From: Kitasatospora sp. NBC_00374
Lineage (GTDB): Bacteria; Actinomycetota; Actinomycetes; Streptomycetales; Streptomycetaceae
Reading direction: 5' to 3'
Length of the DNA stretch: 64,000 nucleotides
NCBI RefSeq assembly: GCF_041434935.1
Contig: NZ_CP107964.1
Location: 6,369,001 to 6,433,000 of the forward strand
Positions 41,717-50,377 of this stretch are shown one piece after another. Both the position numbers and the translations under genes were made by a program. Within the stretch, counting starts at the first letter, position 1; every line of letters begins with the position of its first letter. The notes beneath the pieces were generated by a model. That model was given only the letters and a program-made list of their open reading frames with translations. It was not told where the DNA came from and did not search any database.

Positions 41717-42727
41717 TCAGTGCCGGGCGGCGAACTCCCGCTGGTCGGACAGGAATCCGTCGGCGAACAGCGACCGCGGCGCGAACACGGCCGTCAGCAC
41801 CGCGGACACCTCGGACCGCTCGATGTCCGGCGTCACCAGCGAGTGGGTGGCGTCCGGGTAGTGCCGTACGTCCAGGCTCCCGGCCGGCAGGACGGAGCGG
41901 TAGACGGCCTCGGTCTCGGCCGCGTCCACGTTGCGGTCGTGCCCGGCCAGCACGAGCAGCACCGGGGTGCCGTGCATGGCCCTGAGATCGGCCGTGGCGT
42001 CGGCGGTGTGGTTGCGGGCCACGAAGGCCCAGCGCTCGGGGGTGAAGCCGTCCAGTTCACCGCCGGCCGCGGCCCGGAACTCCTCGAACGAGGCCCCGCG
42101 GCCGAGCAGTTCGCCCCGGAGGTCCTGCCGCCGGACGGCCGCTCCGGTCTCCTCGGCCGAGGCGCCGCGGTCGCTCAGCTCGGCGAGCAGGTTGTAGCGG
42201 CCCTGGGCCGCCCAGCTGATCGCGGGGGAGACCGCGATCACGAACGCCAGCCCCGGATCGTGCGCCGCGACCTTCGGCAGTACCCAGCCGGCCTGGCTGG
42301 CCCCCCACAGGCCGACCCGCCGCCCGTCGATCTCGGGCCTGGTCCTGGCCCAGGCGATGGCGTCCTCGGTCTCGCGGGCCCGGTCGTCCATGCTCTGGTC
42401 GAGCCAGTTGCCGGGCGATCCGCCGACTCCGGGCTTGTTCCAGGACAGTGAGGCGTAGCCCGCCTTCGCCAGCGCCTCCCAGATCGGGCGGTAGAAGGTG
42501 TCGTGGGTGGCGTCGATCGGTCCGTCGCCGTGGACGAAGACCACCAGCCCGTACGGCCCCCGCCCACCCTCAGGCAGTGCGAGCACCCCGTCCAGGGTGT
42601 GGCCGCCGTGTTCGACGCTCACCCGCTGCTCCCGGATCCGGTAGTCGTTCTGGTGGATCGCGATCCCGCCCAGGCCGAGCGCCAGCAGCAGCACCGCCAC
42701 GCACGTCCAGACCAGTCTTCTCGCCAT
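41717..42727 (-). CDS. Membrane-anchored alpha/beta hydrolase
   Basis: A 336-residue alpha/beta hydrolase behind an N-terminal signal anchor (VWTCVAVLLLALGLGGIAI). The nucleophile elbow is GASQAG, the oxyanion part VVFVHGDGP, the acid in LAGHDRNVD and the His in PDATHSLV, giving a complete triad. It resembles dienelactone-hydrolase/prolyl-oligopeptidase-like esterases acting outside the membrane. ATG 42727. Divergent from a GNAT gene with 73 bp between them. Confidence 0.88.
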   Translation of the reverse strand: MARRLVWTCVAVLLLALGLGGIAIHQNDYRIREQRVSVEHGGHTLDGVLALPEGGRGPYGLVVFVHGDGPIDATHDTFYRPIWEALAKAGYASLSWNKPGVGGSPGNWLDQSMDDRARETEDAIAWARTRPEIDGRRVGLWGASQAGWVLPKVAAHDPGLAFVIAVSPAISWAAQGRYNLLAELSDRGASAEETGAAVRRQDLRGELLGRGASFEEFRAAAGGELDGFTPERWAFVARNHTADATADLRAMHGTPVLLVLAGHDRNVDAAETEAVYRSVLPAGSLDVRHYPDATHSLVTPDIERSEVSAVLTAVFAPRSLFADGFLSDQREFAARH

Positions 42728-42743
42728 GTCCGGCCCCCTCCTC

Positions 42744-42800
42744 GTAGAACTATCGAACAGAAACCTATCGTATCGCCAGCGATCGTATTAGATTTGACCC
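42744..42800 (+). promoter_or_regulatory. Leaderless promoter and CTATCG repeats
   Basis: The short divergent gap is AT-rich and holds two CTATCG copies and an ATCGC-N2-GCGAT dyad. TAGATT at 42789-42794 ends 6 nt before ATG 42801, so the GNAT mRNA is probably leaderless. The dyads may bind a regulator of both genes, perhaps the PaaX protein downstream. Confidence 0.45.
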
Positions 42801-43400
42801 ATGACCGAGCCGACCCTTCACCGCGGGATACCGACCGACGCCGACCACCGGGTCGCCGAGCTCTACTGGGAGGCCTTCGGCCGCAAACTCGGCCCCGCCC
42901 TCGGGCCGCCGGAGCGGGGGCGCGCCTTCGTGGCGGCCCACCTCCGGCGCGACCGGGCGGTGACCGCGCTGCTCGACGGCCGGGTGGTCGCCGTCGCCGG
43001 ATACCGGCACGAGGGCCGCTCGCTGGTCGGCGGCACGGCCGCTCAGGTGGCCCGCGTCTACGGGCCGCTGGCCGCGCTGCCCAGGCTCGCCGTGCTCGCG
43101 CTGCTCGAACACCGGCCCGGACCGGGCCTGCTCGCGGTCGAGAGCATCGCCGTCGACGGCGCCCTGCGCGGCCGGGGCGTCGGCACCCTGCTGCTCGCCG
43201 AGCTGGACCGGATCGCCGCCGAGCACCGCTACGACGGGCTCACCCTCGACGTGGTCGACACCAATCCGCGCGCCCGGGCCCTCTACGAGCGGCACGGCTA
43301 CACCGTCCGGCACACCGCCCGGACCCCCTGGCTGCGCCGCCCGCTCGGCTTCGGCGCGGTCACCACCATGGTCAGGCCGCTGCCCGACCCGGGCCGGTGA
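42801..43400 (+). CDS. GNAT N-acetyltransferase
   Basis: A 199-residue GNAT: LYWEAFGRKLGPALG at the N-terminus, core strand AVESIAVDGALRGRGVGTLLLAELDRIAAEH with the acetyl-CoA loop RGRGVGT, then LDVVDTNPRARALYERHGY and a C-terminal TTMV. Acetyl acceptor unknown. It is followed 20 bp later by a PaaX regulator on the same strand, so both are probably linked in expression. Confidence 0.9.
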   Translation: MTEPTLHRGIPTDADHRVAELYWEAFGRKLGPALGPPERGRAFVAAHLRRDRAVTALLDGRVVAVAGYRHEGRSLVGGTAAQVARVYGPLAALPRLAVLALLEHRPGPGLLAVESIAVDGALRGRGVGTLLLAELDRIAAEHRYDGLTLDVVDTNPRARALYERHGYTVRHTARTPWLRRPLGFGAVTTMVRPLPDPGR

Positions 43401-43420
43401 CCGGCGCCTATGCTCGGAGG

Positions 43421-44281
43421 ATGCCGCACACACCACCCGCCGTCGAGATCCCCACCCGCGTCCTGGTCCTGGGCATGGTCCGGACGGACGGCACGGTCGA
43501 CGCCGGCGAGCTCTACGCCGCGGCCGGCTCACTCGGCATGACGGACCAGCAGGTCCGGCTGTGCATCAAGCGGCTGGCCGCCGAGGGCCGGCTCACCCAG
43601 GAGGGCCGGGGCCGGCAGGCCGTCCTGCGGATCACCCCGGACGCGACCGGCGCGTTCGACCCCGACCTGGACCTGGTGGCCTACGCCTACCTGCAGGACC
43701 GCGGCCTGGCCCCCTGGGACGGCTCCTGGCAGCTGACCGCCTTCGCCGTCCCCGAATCGGCCCGCCCGGCCCGCGACGCGCTGCGCGCCGCCGTCCTGCG
43801 GCTCGGCGGCGCCCCGCTCCAGGGCGGCCTGTACGTCACGGCCAACCGGATCGACCAGGAGGTGGCCGCGGCGGCCCGCAGCCTCGGCGTCCTGGACGCC
43901 GTCACCACCCTCACCACCCGCGACCTGCGGATCGGTACCGAGACCGACCCGTCCGCGCTCGCCCGGCGGCTCTGGCCGCTGGAGGACCTGGCGGCCGGCT
44001 ACCACCGCCTGGCGGCCGTCGCCGGCTCCCGCCTCGACCGCCTCGCGGGCCGTACGCCCACCGCCACCGAGGCGCTGACCACCGCCGTCGAACTGGCCGC
44101 CGAGTTCACCCGGGCGATGGAGCCCGACCCGCTGCTTCCGCCGGAGCTCCTGCCCGGCCCGTGGCCCGGCGCCCACGCCAGGGAGGTCTTCGCCCGCTGC
44201 TGGTCCCGCCTGCTGGACGTCCAGCCTCCCGGCGGCCCGGCGCTGTTCGCCGCGTACGCGCGGGTGCTGGGCGCCGCGTAG
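43421..44281 (+). CDS. PaaX-family transcriptional regulator
   Basis: A 286-residue PaaX-like repressor: N-terminal winged HTH (EIPTRVLVLGMVRTDGTVDAGELYAAAGSLGMTDQQVRLCIKRLAAEGRL) and the central PaaX domain (WDGSWQLTAFAVPESARPARDALRAAVLRLGGAPLQGGLYV). PaaX in Escherichia coli represses phenylacetate degradation, but no paa genes are near, so the ligand is open. TATGCT at 43409-43414 lies 6 nt before ATG 43421, suggesting a second, leaderless transcript within the GNAT-paaX pair. Confidence 0.88.
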   Translation: MPHTPPAVEIPTRVLVLGMVRTDGTVDAGELYAAAGSLGMTDQQVRLCIKRLAAEGRLTQEGRGRQAVLRITPDATGAFDPDLDLVAYAYLQDRGLAPWDGSWQLTAFAVPESARPARDALRAAVLRLGGAPLQGGLYVTANRIDQEVAAAARSLGVLDAVTTLTTRDLRIGTETDPSALARRLWPLEDLAAGYHRLAAVAGSRLDRLAGRTPTATEALTTAVELAAEFTRAMEPDPLLPPELLPGPWPGAHAREVFARCWSRLLDVQPPGGPALFAAYARVLGAA

Positions 44282-44304
44282 GCGCCGGTCCCGCGTCCGG
44301 CGGT

Positions 44305-44631
44305 TCAGCCGACGATCGAGAAGCTCAGCCAGCGCTCGTTGCGGTCCTCGACCGACGTCCCGGTGGCCAGGTAGAACGTCTCCGCGCCCTGGGGGTCCGC
44401 GCAGTCCGGGCCGTGGTGCAGCACGATGTCGGCCAGGATGTTGTTGCGCACCGCCGTGACGCCCTGGGCGGTGAAGCTGTGGCAGGTGCCGTTGAACGGG
44501 CTGCTCAGCTTCACCGTGGTGACGCCGTCGGTCGCCGTGATGGTGCCGACCGGGGGGTCCGAGCAGCCGGCCAGGGTGAGCGAGAGTGCGGCGGCGCCGA
44601 CGAGGGCGGTGAGCGACCTGGGGACGGCCAT
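44305..44631 (-). CDS. Small lipoprotein
   Basis: A 108-residue secreted lipoprotein with signal peptide and lipobox LTLAGC (Cys23), then a small domain with two further Cys (NGTCHSFTAQ, GPDCADPQ). No recognised family. ATG 44631 follows GGAGAG. The gene diverges from nothing close and is probably monocistronic; it converges with the PaaX gene. Confidence 0.85.
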   Translation of the reverse strand: MAVPRSLTALVGAAALSLTLAGCSDPPVGTITATDGVTTVKLSSPFNGTCHSFTAQGVTAVRNNILADIVLHHGPDCADPQGAETFYLATGTSVEDRNERWLSFSIVG

Positions 44632-44764
44632 GGCGAACTCTCCAATGCCAGGTGTGGAATGTGTGTGGGCAACGACAACGGCTCGAAAGATACCGCGCCG
44701 ACCGTCCGATCCACAGCTGGAACAGAAGTTAAGGGCGTGTCCCCGGAATCGAATTGACGTGCCA

Positions 44765-45193
44765 TCAGATTCCTGGTCGGGTGGTCTCCAGGGCCGCCCG
44801 GACCAGGGCGGCCGTCGCGGCGGCGTGCTCCTCGTCCCGGTAGCGTCCGCGCGGCCAGAAGAACCCGCGCAGCCCGTCCTTCCGGTTCCGCGGGACCACA
44901 TGGACGTGCAGGTGCGGGACGGACTGGCTGACCCGGTTGTTGGCGGCGACGAAGCTGCCCGCCGCCGACATCCCCGACTCGACGGCCGCCGTCACCCGCT
45001 GCACCCGGGAGAAGTACGGCCCGACCTGCTCGGCCGGCAGGTCGGTCACGGTCTCCACGTGCTCCCGGGGCACCACCAGCACATGGCCGGGGAAGAGCGG
45101 CCGGTGGTCCAGGAAGGCCACCACCGCCTCGTCCTCCAGCACCCGGTGGACGGGGAACGTCCCGGCGACCACCGCGCAGAAGATGCACTCCAC
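44765..45193 (-). CDS. HIT-family nucleotide hydrolase
   Basis: A 142-residue histidine-triad protein: CIFCAVVAG at the start, LDHRPLFPGHVLVVPREHVE in the middle and the catalytic triad HLHVHVVPR. HIT proteins hydrolyse nucleotide phosphoramidates or dinucleoside polyphosphates. GTG 45193 is the only start that keeps the conserved beginning; no Shine-Dalgarno is seen and GACAAT lies 6 nt before, so it is probably leaderless. Confidence 0.9.
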   Translation of the reverse strand: MECIFCAVVAGTFPVHRVLEDEAVVAFLDHRPLFPGHVLVVPREHVETVTDLPAEQVGPYFSRVQRVTAAVESGMSAAGSFVAANNRVSQSVPHLHVHVVPRNRKDGLRGFFWPRGRYRDEEHAAATAALVRAALETTRPGI

Positions 45194-45332
45194 CGCGCCA
45201 TTGTCGCCCGGTCCGGGCCGTCGTCCCCGGCAGCGGGGCCGGTGGCGGCCGGCCGGAATGCCGTCCGACGGGGCGTCACCTCGGCGGACGTCAGCGCGGG
45301 CGGGGGCCTGGCGCCGGTGTGAGGATGCGAGC

Positions 45333-47438
45333 GTGACCACCACCAGCGAGAGCGCCCCCGCGGCGCCGGGGGCGGCGCCGCCCGTCCTCGACCGGCGGCA
45401 GCGCAACATCGTCTTCGGCACCGTCATGCTCGGCATGCTGCTGGCCGCCCTGGACCAGACGATCGTCGGCACCGCGCTGCCCACCATCGTGGCCGACCTC
45501 GGCGGGGCCGAGCACATGTCCTGGGTGGTGACCTCCTACCTGCTCGCGGAGACCGTCACCACGGCCCTGGTCGGCAAGTTCGGTGACCTGTTCGGGCGCA
45601 AGCTGGTCTTCCAGGTCTCGGCGATCGTCTTCATCACCGGTTCGTTCTTCTGCGGTCTGGCCACCAACATGTCGCTGCTGATCGGCTGGCGGGCCATGCA
45701 GGGCGTCGGGGCCGGTGGTCTGATGGTCACCTCGATGGCGCTGATCGCGGACGTCATCCCGCTGCGCGAGCGCGGCAAGTACCAGGGGGCGATCGGCGCG
45801 GTCTTCGGCGTGGCCACCGTGATCGGCCCGCTCCTCGGCGGCCTGTTCACCGACCACCTGACCTGGCGTTGGGCCTTCTACGTCAATGTCCCGATCGCCA
45901 TCCTGGTGGTGATCGCCGCGGCCCGGAACATCCCGTCGGTCCGTTCCGCCTCCCGGCCGGTCATCGACTACCTCGGCATCGCCCTGGTCGCCGTCGGCGC
46001 CAGCGCCCTGATCCTCGGGACCAGCTGGGGCGGCAACGAGTACGCCTGGGGCTCGGCGACGATCATCGGCCTGTTCGTCCTCGGCGTGCTGGCGCTCGCG
46101 GCGTTCTGCCTGGTGGAGACCCGGGCCGCCGAGCCGATGCTGCCGATGCGGCTGTTCCGCAACCCGGTCTTCACGGTCTGTTCGGTGCTCAGCTTCGTCG
46201 TCGGCTTCGCCATGCTCGGCGCGATGACCTTCCTGCCCACCTTCCTGCAGTACGTGGACGGGGACTCCGCCACGGTCTCGGGTGTGCGGACCCTGCCGAT
46301 GGTGCTCGGCCTGCTGATCGCCTCGGTGTTCAGCGGGAACGTGGTGTCCAGGACCGGCCGGTACCGGATCTTCCCGATCGTCGGCTCGCTGGTGATGGCG
46401 GTCGGCCTGTACCTGCTGTCGCGGATGGACGCGCAGAGCGGGGCCTGGCTCGACTCGCTCTACATGTTCGTGCTCGGCACCGGGATCGGCCTGTCCATGC
46501 AGGTGCTGACCATCGCCGTGCAGAACACCGTCGACTACGCGGACCTCGGCACCGCCACCTCCGGCGTCACCTTCTTCCGCACCCTCGGCAGCTCCTTCGG
46601 CACCGCGGTGTTCGGCACCATCTACGCCAACGCCCTCGCGACCAATCTGGCCGCGGGGGTGGCCGCGGCCGCCAGGGCCGGCGGCGACCCGGCGGAGCTG
46701 GCCAAGGCGGCCCAGAGCCCGGAGGGCCTGCACGGACTGCCCGCCGAGCAGGCGGCGCCGATCGTCGACGCGTACGCCCGGACACTGCACACCGTGTTCC
46801 TGTGGACGGTGCCGGTCGCCCTGCTCGGCTTCGTGGTGGCGCTCTTCCTGAAGCAGGTCAAGCTGCGGGACTCGGCCCGGGCCGGCTCCACCGACATGGG
46901 GGAGGGCTTCGCCTCGCCGGGCTCCGGCGACTCGGCCCGGCTGCTGGAGCTGTCCGTCGCCGGCATCCTGCGCCGCACCGACCTGGACACCGCCCGGCAG
47001 ATCGTCCGCGGCTCCGACTCGCACCTCGACATCGCGGGCGCCTGGGCGGTGATGCAGGTCGAACTGTTCACCCGGACGATGGGCCACGCCAACCTCAACC
47101 TGATCGCGGCCCGCCGCAAGCTCCCCCCGGAGGTGCTGGAACCGGCCTTCGAGCGCATGGTCGAGGGTGGCTATCTGACTCGCGAGGGCACCTTCCTCAG
47201 CCACACCGACACCGGCCGGCGCGAGGCCGACGCGCTCAACCACGCCTGGGCCGACTGGCTCAACCAGGAGCTGGAGAAGGACCGCGGCCGACCGCGCAGC
47301 GCCGAGCTCCGGGCGGCGGTGGACACCATCGCCAAGCGCCTGATCGTGGAGGAACTGTCGGAGGGCCTCCCGCCGCACGAGCGTCCCGAGGCGGTCGGCG
47401 CGGGAGCCCGGGGACCGGGGACGCGGCGGGCGCCGTGA
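45333..47438 (+). CDS. DHA2-type MFS exporter with C-terminal winged-helix-like domain
   Basis: A 701-residue major-facilitator drug:H+ antiporter of the 14-helix DHA2 type: ALDQTIVGTALPTIVADLGG (motif D1 region), LVGKFGDLFGRK (motif A) and GPLLGGLF (motif C). After the last helix near residue 510 there is a 190-residue cytoplasmic domain (LLELSVAGILRRTDLDTARQIV ... LPPEVLEPAFERMVEGGYLTREG ... LSHTDTGRREADAL) that reads like a degenerate MarR-type winged helix. Exports a hydrophobic compound; substrate unknown. GTG 45333. Confidence 0.9.
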   Translation: MTTTSESAPAAPGAAPPVLDRRQRNIVFGTVMLGMLLAALDQTIVGTALPTIVADLGGAEHMSWVVTSYLLAETVTTALVGKFGDLFGRKLVFQVSAIVFITGSFFCGLATNMSLLIGWRAMQGVGAGGLMVTSMALIADVIPLRERGKYQGAIGAVFGVATVIGPLLGGLFTDHLTWRWAFYVNVPIAILVVIAAARNIPSVRSASRPVIDYLGIALVAVGASALILGTSWGGNEYAWGSATIIGLFVLGVLALAAFCLVETRAAEPMLPMRLFRNPVFTVCSVLSFVVGFAMLGAMTFLPTFLQYVDGDSATVSGVRTLPMVLGLLIASVFSGNVVSRTGRYRIFPIVGSLVMAVGLYLLSRMDAQSGAWLDSLYMFVLGTGIGLSMQVLTIAVQNTVDYADLGTATSGVTFFRTLGSSFGTAVFGTIYANALATNLAAGVAAAARAGGDPAELAKAAQSPEGLHGLPAEQAAPIVDAYARTLHTVFLWTVPVALLGFVVALFLKQVKLRDSARAGSTDMGEGFASPGSGDSARLLELSVAGILRRTDLDTARQIVRGSDSHLDIAGAWAVMQVELFTRTMGHANLNLIAARRKLPPEVLEPAFERMVEGGYLTREGTFLSHTDTGRREADALNHAWADWLNQELEKDRGRPRSAELRAAVDTIAKRLIVEELSEGLPPHERPEAVGAGARGPGTRRAP

Positions 47439-47502
47439 CACCGCCCCGGGTCGCTGGTGATGGGGCCGGCAGCTCGGGGGCCGCCGGGTACGTGGCGGAG
47501 CG

Positions 47503-48486
47503 TCAGGCCCGCAGGGCGGCCGCCGCTGCGCCGACCAGGCCGGCGTCCGTGCCGAGCCGGGCCCGCTCCACCCGGATGCCGCGGACGAACGGCAGGGCGG
47601 CGAAGGTGTCGAGGTGGCGGGCGAGCGGATCGAACAGGACGGGGCCGGACTGGGCCACGCCGCCCCCGATCACCACGGCCTCGATCTCGACCAGGGTGGC
47701 CGTCGCGGCGATCCCGGCCGCGAGCGCCCGGGCGGCCCGGTCGAAGGCGGCGAGCGCGATCCCGTCGCCGGCCCGTGCGGCCTCGGCCACCGCCGCCGCC
47801 GAGGTGTCCGGACCGGGCGCACGCCAGCCGTGCGCCAGCGCGTACCGGGCGATGGCCGTGCCGCTGGCCAGGCCCTCCACGCAGCCCACGCCGCCACAGG
47901 GACAGGGCTCGCCGTTCAGGTCGACGCTGATGTGGCCGATGTGCCCGGCGTTGCCCGTGAGGCCCGCGTGCACCCGGCCGTCGAGGATCAGGCCGCCGCC
48001 GACACCCGTCGAGACCACCATGCACAGGGCGCTGCGGCACCCGGCGGCGGCGCCCTGCCAGTACTCGGCCTCGGCGATCGCCACCCCGTCGCCGATCAGC
48101 GTGACCGGCCCGCCGGTGGCCCGGACCGCCGGGTGCGCGCCGACCGATTCCACGAGCGGAAATCCGCGCCAGGCCGGGATGTTGACCGGGCTGACCGTCC
48201 CCGCCGAGGCGTCGACCGGGCCGGCGCTGCCGATTCCGACGGCCTCCACCGCGGCCCAGCCGGGGCCGGCCGCGAGCTCCTCGACCAGGGCGAGCACGGT
48301 GTCGAGCACCACCGGGGCCCCGGCGCCGGCCGGGGTCGGCCGCTGGGTACGGGCGGTCAGGGTGCCGTCCTCGCGCACCAGCGCGGCCGCGATCTTCGTC
48401 CCGCCGATGTCCACGGCTGCCACCAGCCGCTTCGCCTCGCCACCCGCCACCGTCGCCACCTTCCGTCCGCGGCCCGCCCGGGCCAC
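47503..48486 (-). CDS. ROK-family sugar kinase (glucokinase-like)
   Basis: A 327-residue ROK protein without an HTH, hence a kinase rather than a repressor: ATP-phosphate loop DIGGTK, catalytic GDGVAIAEAE region, GTGVGGGLILDG, and the zinc motif GEPCPCGGVGCVE. It should phosphorylate glucose or a related hexose. GTG 48486 is the longest form; GTG at 48459 would remove a basic leader not typical of the family. No sugar transport genes adjoin; the orphan sugar-binding protein is 8 kb away. Confidence 0.9.
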   Translation of the reverse strand: MARAGRGRKVATVAGGEAKRLVAAVDIGGTKIAAALVREDGTLTARTQRPTPAGAGAPVVLDTVLALVEELAAGPGWAAVEAVGIGSAGPVDASAGTVSPVNIPAWRGFPLVESVGAHPAVRATGGPVTLIGDGVAIAEAEYWQGAAAGCRSALCMVVSTGVGGGLILDGRVHAGLTGNAGHIGHISVDLNGEPCPCGGVGCVEGLASGTAIARYALAHGWRAPGPDTSAAAVAEAARAGDGIALAAFDRAARALAAGIAATATLVEIEAVVIGGGVAQSGPVLFDPLARHLDTFAALPFVRGIRVERARLGTDAGLVGAAAAALRA

Positions 48487-48521
48487 CGGCCCGCCAGGCT
48501 ACCCCGAGGCGGCCGCCCTGG

Positions 48522-48938
48522 TCAGGAGCCGGCCGGCCCGCCGCCGAGGCGGAGCAGTCCCGCGTCCGTCGGCGCGAATCCGCAGGCGTCGAGGTAGAAC
48601 GGCCGAAGGTGCTCCTCGAAGTCGACGTGCAGCCAGTCGCAGCCGGCCTCGCGGGCGCCGCGGGCGGCCGCCGCGACCAGCTCCCGGCCGACCCCCGCAT
48701 GCCGGAGGTCCCCCGCGACCACGGTGTCCAGCACGAACGCGTGTGCCCCGCCGTCCCACGCGACGTTGACGAAGCCGACCAGCCGGCCCGCGAGCCGGGC
48801 ACAGACCCAGCCGAGGCTGTGCCGTTCCAGCCGGGCCTGCCGGTCGACGTCCTGGCCGGGGTGGCCGAAGCCCTCCGCGTGCAGGTGGTCGAGGGCCTCG
48901 TTGTCGATCGTGCCGCGCCACTCGTAACTGATCTTCAT
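48522..48938 (-). CDS. GNAT N-acetyltransferase
   Basis: A 138-residue GNAT: WVCARLAGRLVGFVNVAWDGG, FVLDTVVAGDLRHAGVGRELVAAAARGAREAGCDWLHVDFEEHLRPFYLDACGF. The acetyl-CoA binding loop is RHAGVGRE. Acceptor unknown. ATG 48938. It diverges from the sulfatase-modifying-like gene (53 bp). Confidence 0.9.
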   Translation of the reverse strand: MKISYEWRGTIDNEALDHLHAEGFGHPGQDVDRQARLERHSLGWVCARLAGRLVGFVNVAWDGGAHAFVLDTVVAGDLRHAGVGRELVAAAARGAREAGCDWLHVDFEEHLRPFYLDACGFAPTDAGLLRLGGGPAGS

Positions 48939-48991
48939 ACCGCCGATGCTAGGCGGCGCCCTTGTCGGTGCGGACTGCCAGACTGCCGCGC

Positions 48992-49747
48992 ATGACCGAC
49001 ACCACCATGACCCTGGACCGCTGGCGGGCCCTGACGGCCGAACAGGCCCGCGGGTTCGCCCGGAGGGTCGCCGATCAGGTCGGAGCGCAGGACTGGACGG
49101 TCGAGTGCCGGGCCGACGGCCCCGCGCGGGCGCTGTTCCGGGTGTGCGGGCAGGAGTTCGCGCTGGTTCCGGGCGGTGCGGCCGAGCTGGGGTTCGACCC
49201 GGCCGGCTTCCGCCCGGCCGCCGCTCTCGCGGCGGCCTACGCGCGGAGCGGCGAGTACGTCGAGCCGTCCGCCGATCTCGGCGGGTACCTCGCGGGTGTG
49301 CTGAGCCCGTGGCGGGCGGTGGAGCTGCCGTCCTTCCTGATGAGCGTGGACGCGCTGGAGCTCCCGGTCGCGCCCGGTCGGCGGCTGCCCACCCCCGACG
49401 AGTGGGAGTACGCCTGCGGCGCGGGCGCCCGGAGCCTGTTCCGGTGGGGCGACACGCATCCGGCGACGGCGGACCCGTTCAGCACCCCCGACGGCCCGCA
49501 GCAGGCGGCGAACGCCTTCGGCCTGCGGATCGGCCGGGATCCCTACCAGGCCGAGCTGACCTCGGATCCCGGCGTGGTGCTCGGCGGCGACGGGGGCGAG
49601 GCCACCTGCGGCGGCTACGGCGGCTTCCGGGCCTGGCTCCCGCTGGCCACCGCCTACCGTGACCCGTACCTGGCCGAGCTGCTGGGCGGCGGGGATCCCG
49701 CGGACTGTTCGGACGAACTGCTCGCCCGGGCCGTGATCGACCTCTGA
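48992..49747 (+). CDS. Degenerate formylglycine-generating-enzyme-like protein
   Basis: A 251-residue protein whose centre carries the FGE-sulfatase core LPTPDEWEYACGAG...LFRWGD and a following NAFGLRIGRDPYQAEL. The usual RGGSW block and the pair of copper-binding Cys of true formylglycine-generating enzymes are not visible, so it is probably a catalytically altered member of the SUMF1/lectin-like fold. No sulfatase gene is near. ATG 48992 is probably leaderless. Confidence 0.7.
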   Translation: MTDTTMTLDRWRALTAEQARGFARRVADQVGAQDWTVECRADGPARALFRVCGQEFALVPGGAAELGFDPAGFRPAAALAAAYARSGEYVEPSADLGGYLAGVLSPWRAVELPSFLMSVDALELPVAPGRRLPTPDEWEYACGAGARSLFRWGDTHPATADPFSTPDGPQQAANAFGLRIGRDPYQAELTSDPGVVLGGDGGEATCGGYGGFRAWLPLATAYRDPYLAELLGGGDPADCSDELLARAVIDL

Positions 49748-49789
49748 GCGGTGCGGCGGCCGGGGGACCGGCTGACGCGGGGCCCGCGG

Positions 49790-50287
49790 TCAGCCGTCCG
49801 AGGCGCGGAGCACGACGCGCGGGTGGGACGGCTCCTCGGTGTACACCTGGACGGTGACGCGCTGTCCGCGGCCGTCGCGGACGGCCTGCGCGAAGGCGCC
49901 GCCGGTCCGCGCCCCACAGCCGGTGACCGGGTCGGAGCCGGGTGCGGGCGCGGGGGCCGGCAGAGCGCCGGTGTCCAGGAACTCCCGCAGCCCCTCCGGA
50001 GTGGTGGTGAACGTGGCCATCAGATCGTGGTCGCCGAACAGCGGCCGGGACACCGTGTCGTGGCGCAGCGCGGTGGCGTCCGCCGGCAGGGTGAGGCCGA
50101 AGTAGCCGCTGGTCTGGTCGATCTCCCGGAACGAGGAGGAACAGGCGGTCGGGTCCTTGCCCTGGCCGGGAGCCGACTCCAGCAGACCGCCGGCCACCAC
50201 CGCCACCGCCGTGAACGCGAGCAGAATCGGTGTCAGGCAGCCCAGGACGACTGCCTTTCCGCCCCAGCGGTGTCCCTCGCGTTCCAT
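49790..50287 (-). CDS. Membrane-anchored hypothetical protein
   Basis: A 165-residue protein with one N-terminal helix (AVVLGCLTPILLAFTAVAVVAGGLL) and a secreted domain with two Cys (DPTACSSSFREIDQTSGYFGLTLP ... VTGCGARTGG) and a RVTVQVYTEEP strand. No family recognised. ATG 50287 is used; GTG 50299 would add four residues. It is followed, convergently, by the FGE-like gene. Confidence 0.7.
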   Translation of the reverse strand: MEREGHRWGGKAVVLGCLTPILLAFTAVAVVAGGLLESAPGQGKDPTACSSSFREIDQTSGYFGLTLPADATALRHDTVSRPLFGDHDLMATFTTTPEGLREFLDTGALPAPAPAPGSDPVTGCGARTGGAFAQAVRDGRGQRVTVQVYTEEPSHPRVVLRASDG

Positions 50288-50377
50288 CACGGCGGCCACT
50301 GTGCCCGAACGGCCGTGCGGTCGGCAAACCGGCGTACGTCGTGGACCTGGGCCGTTGCCCGTCGGCCTCGCCGGTGC

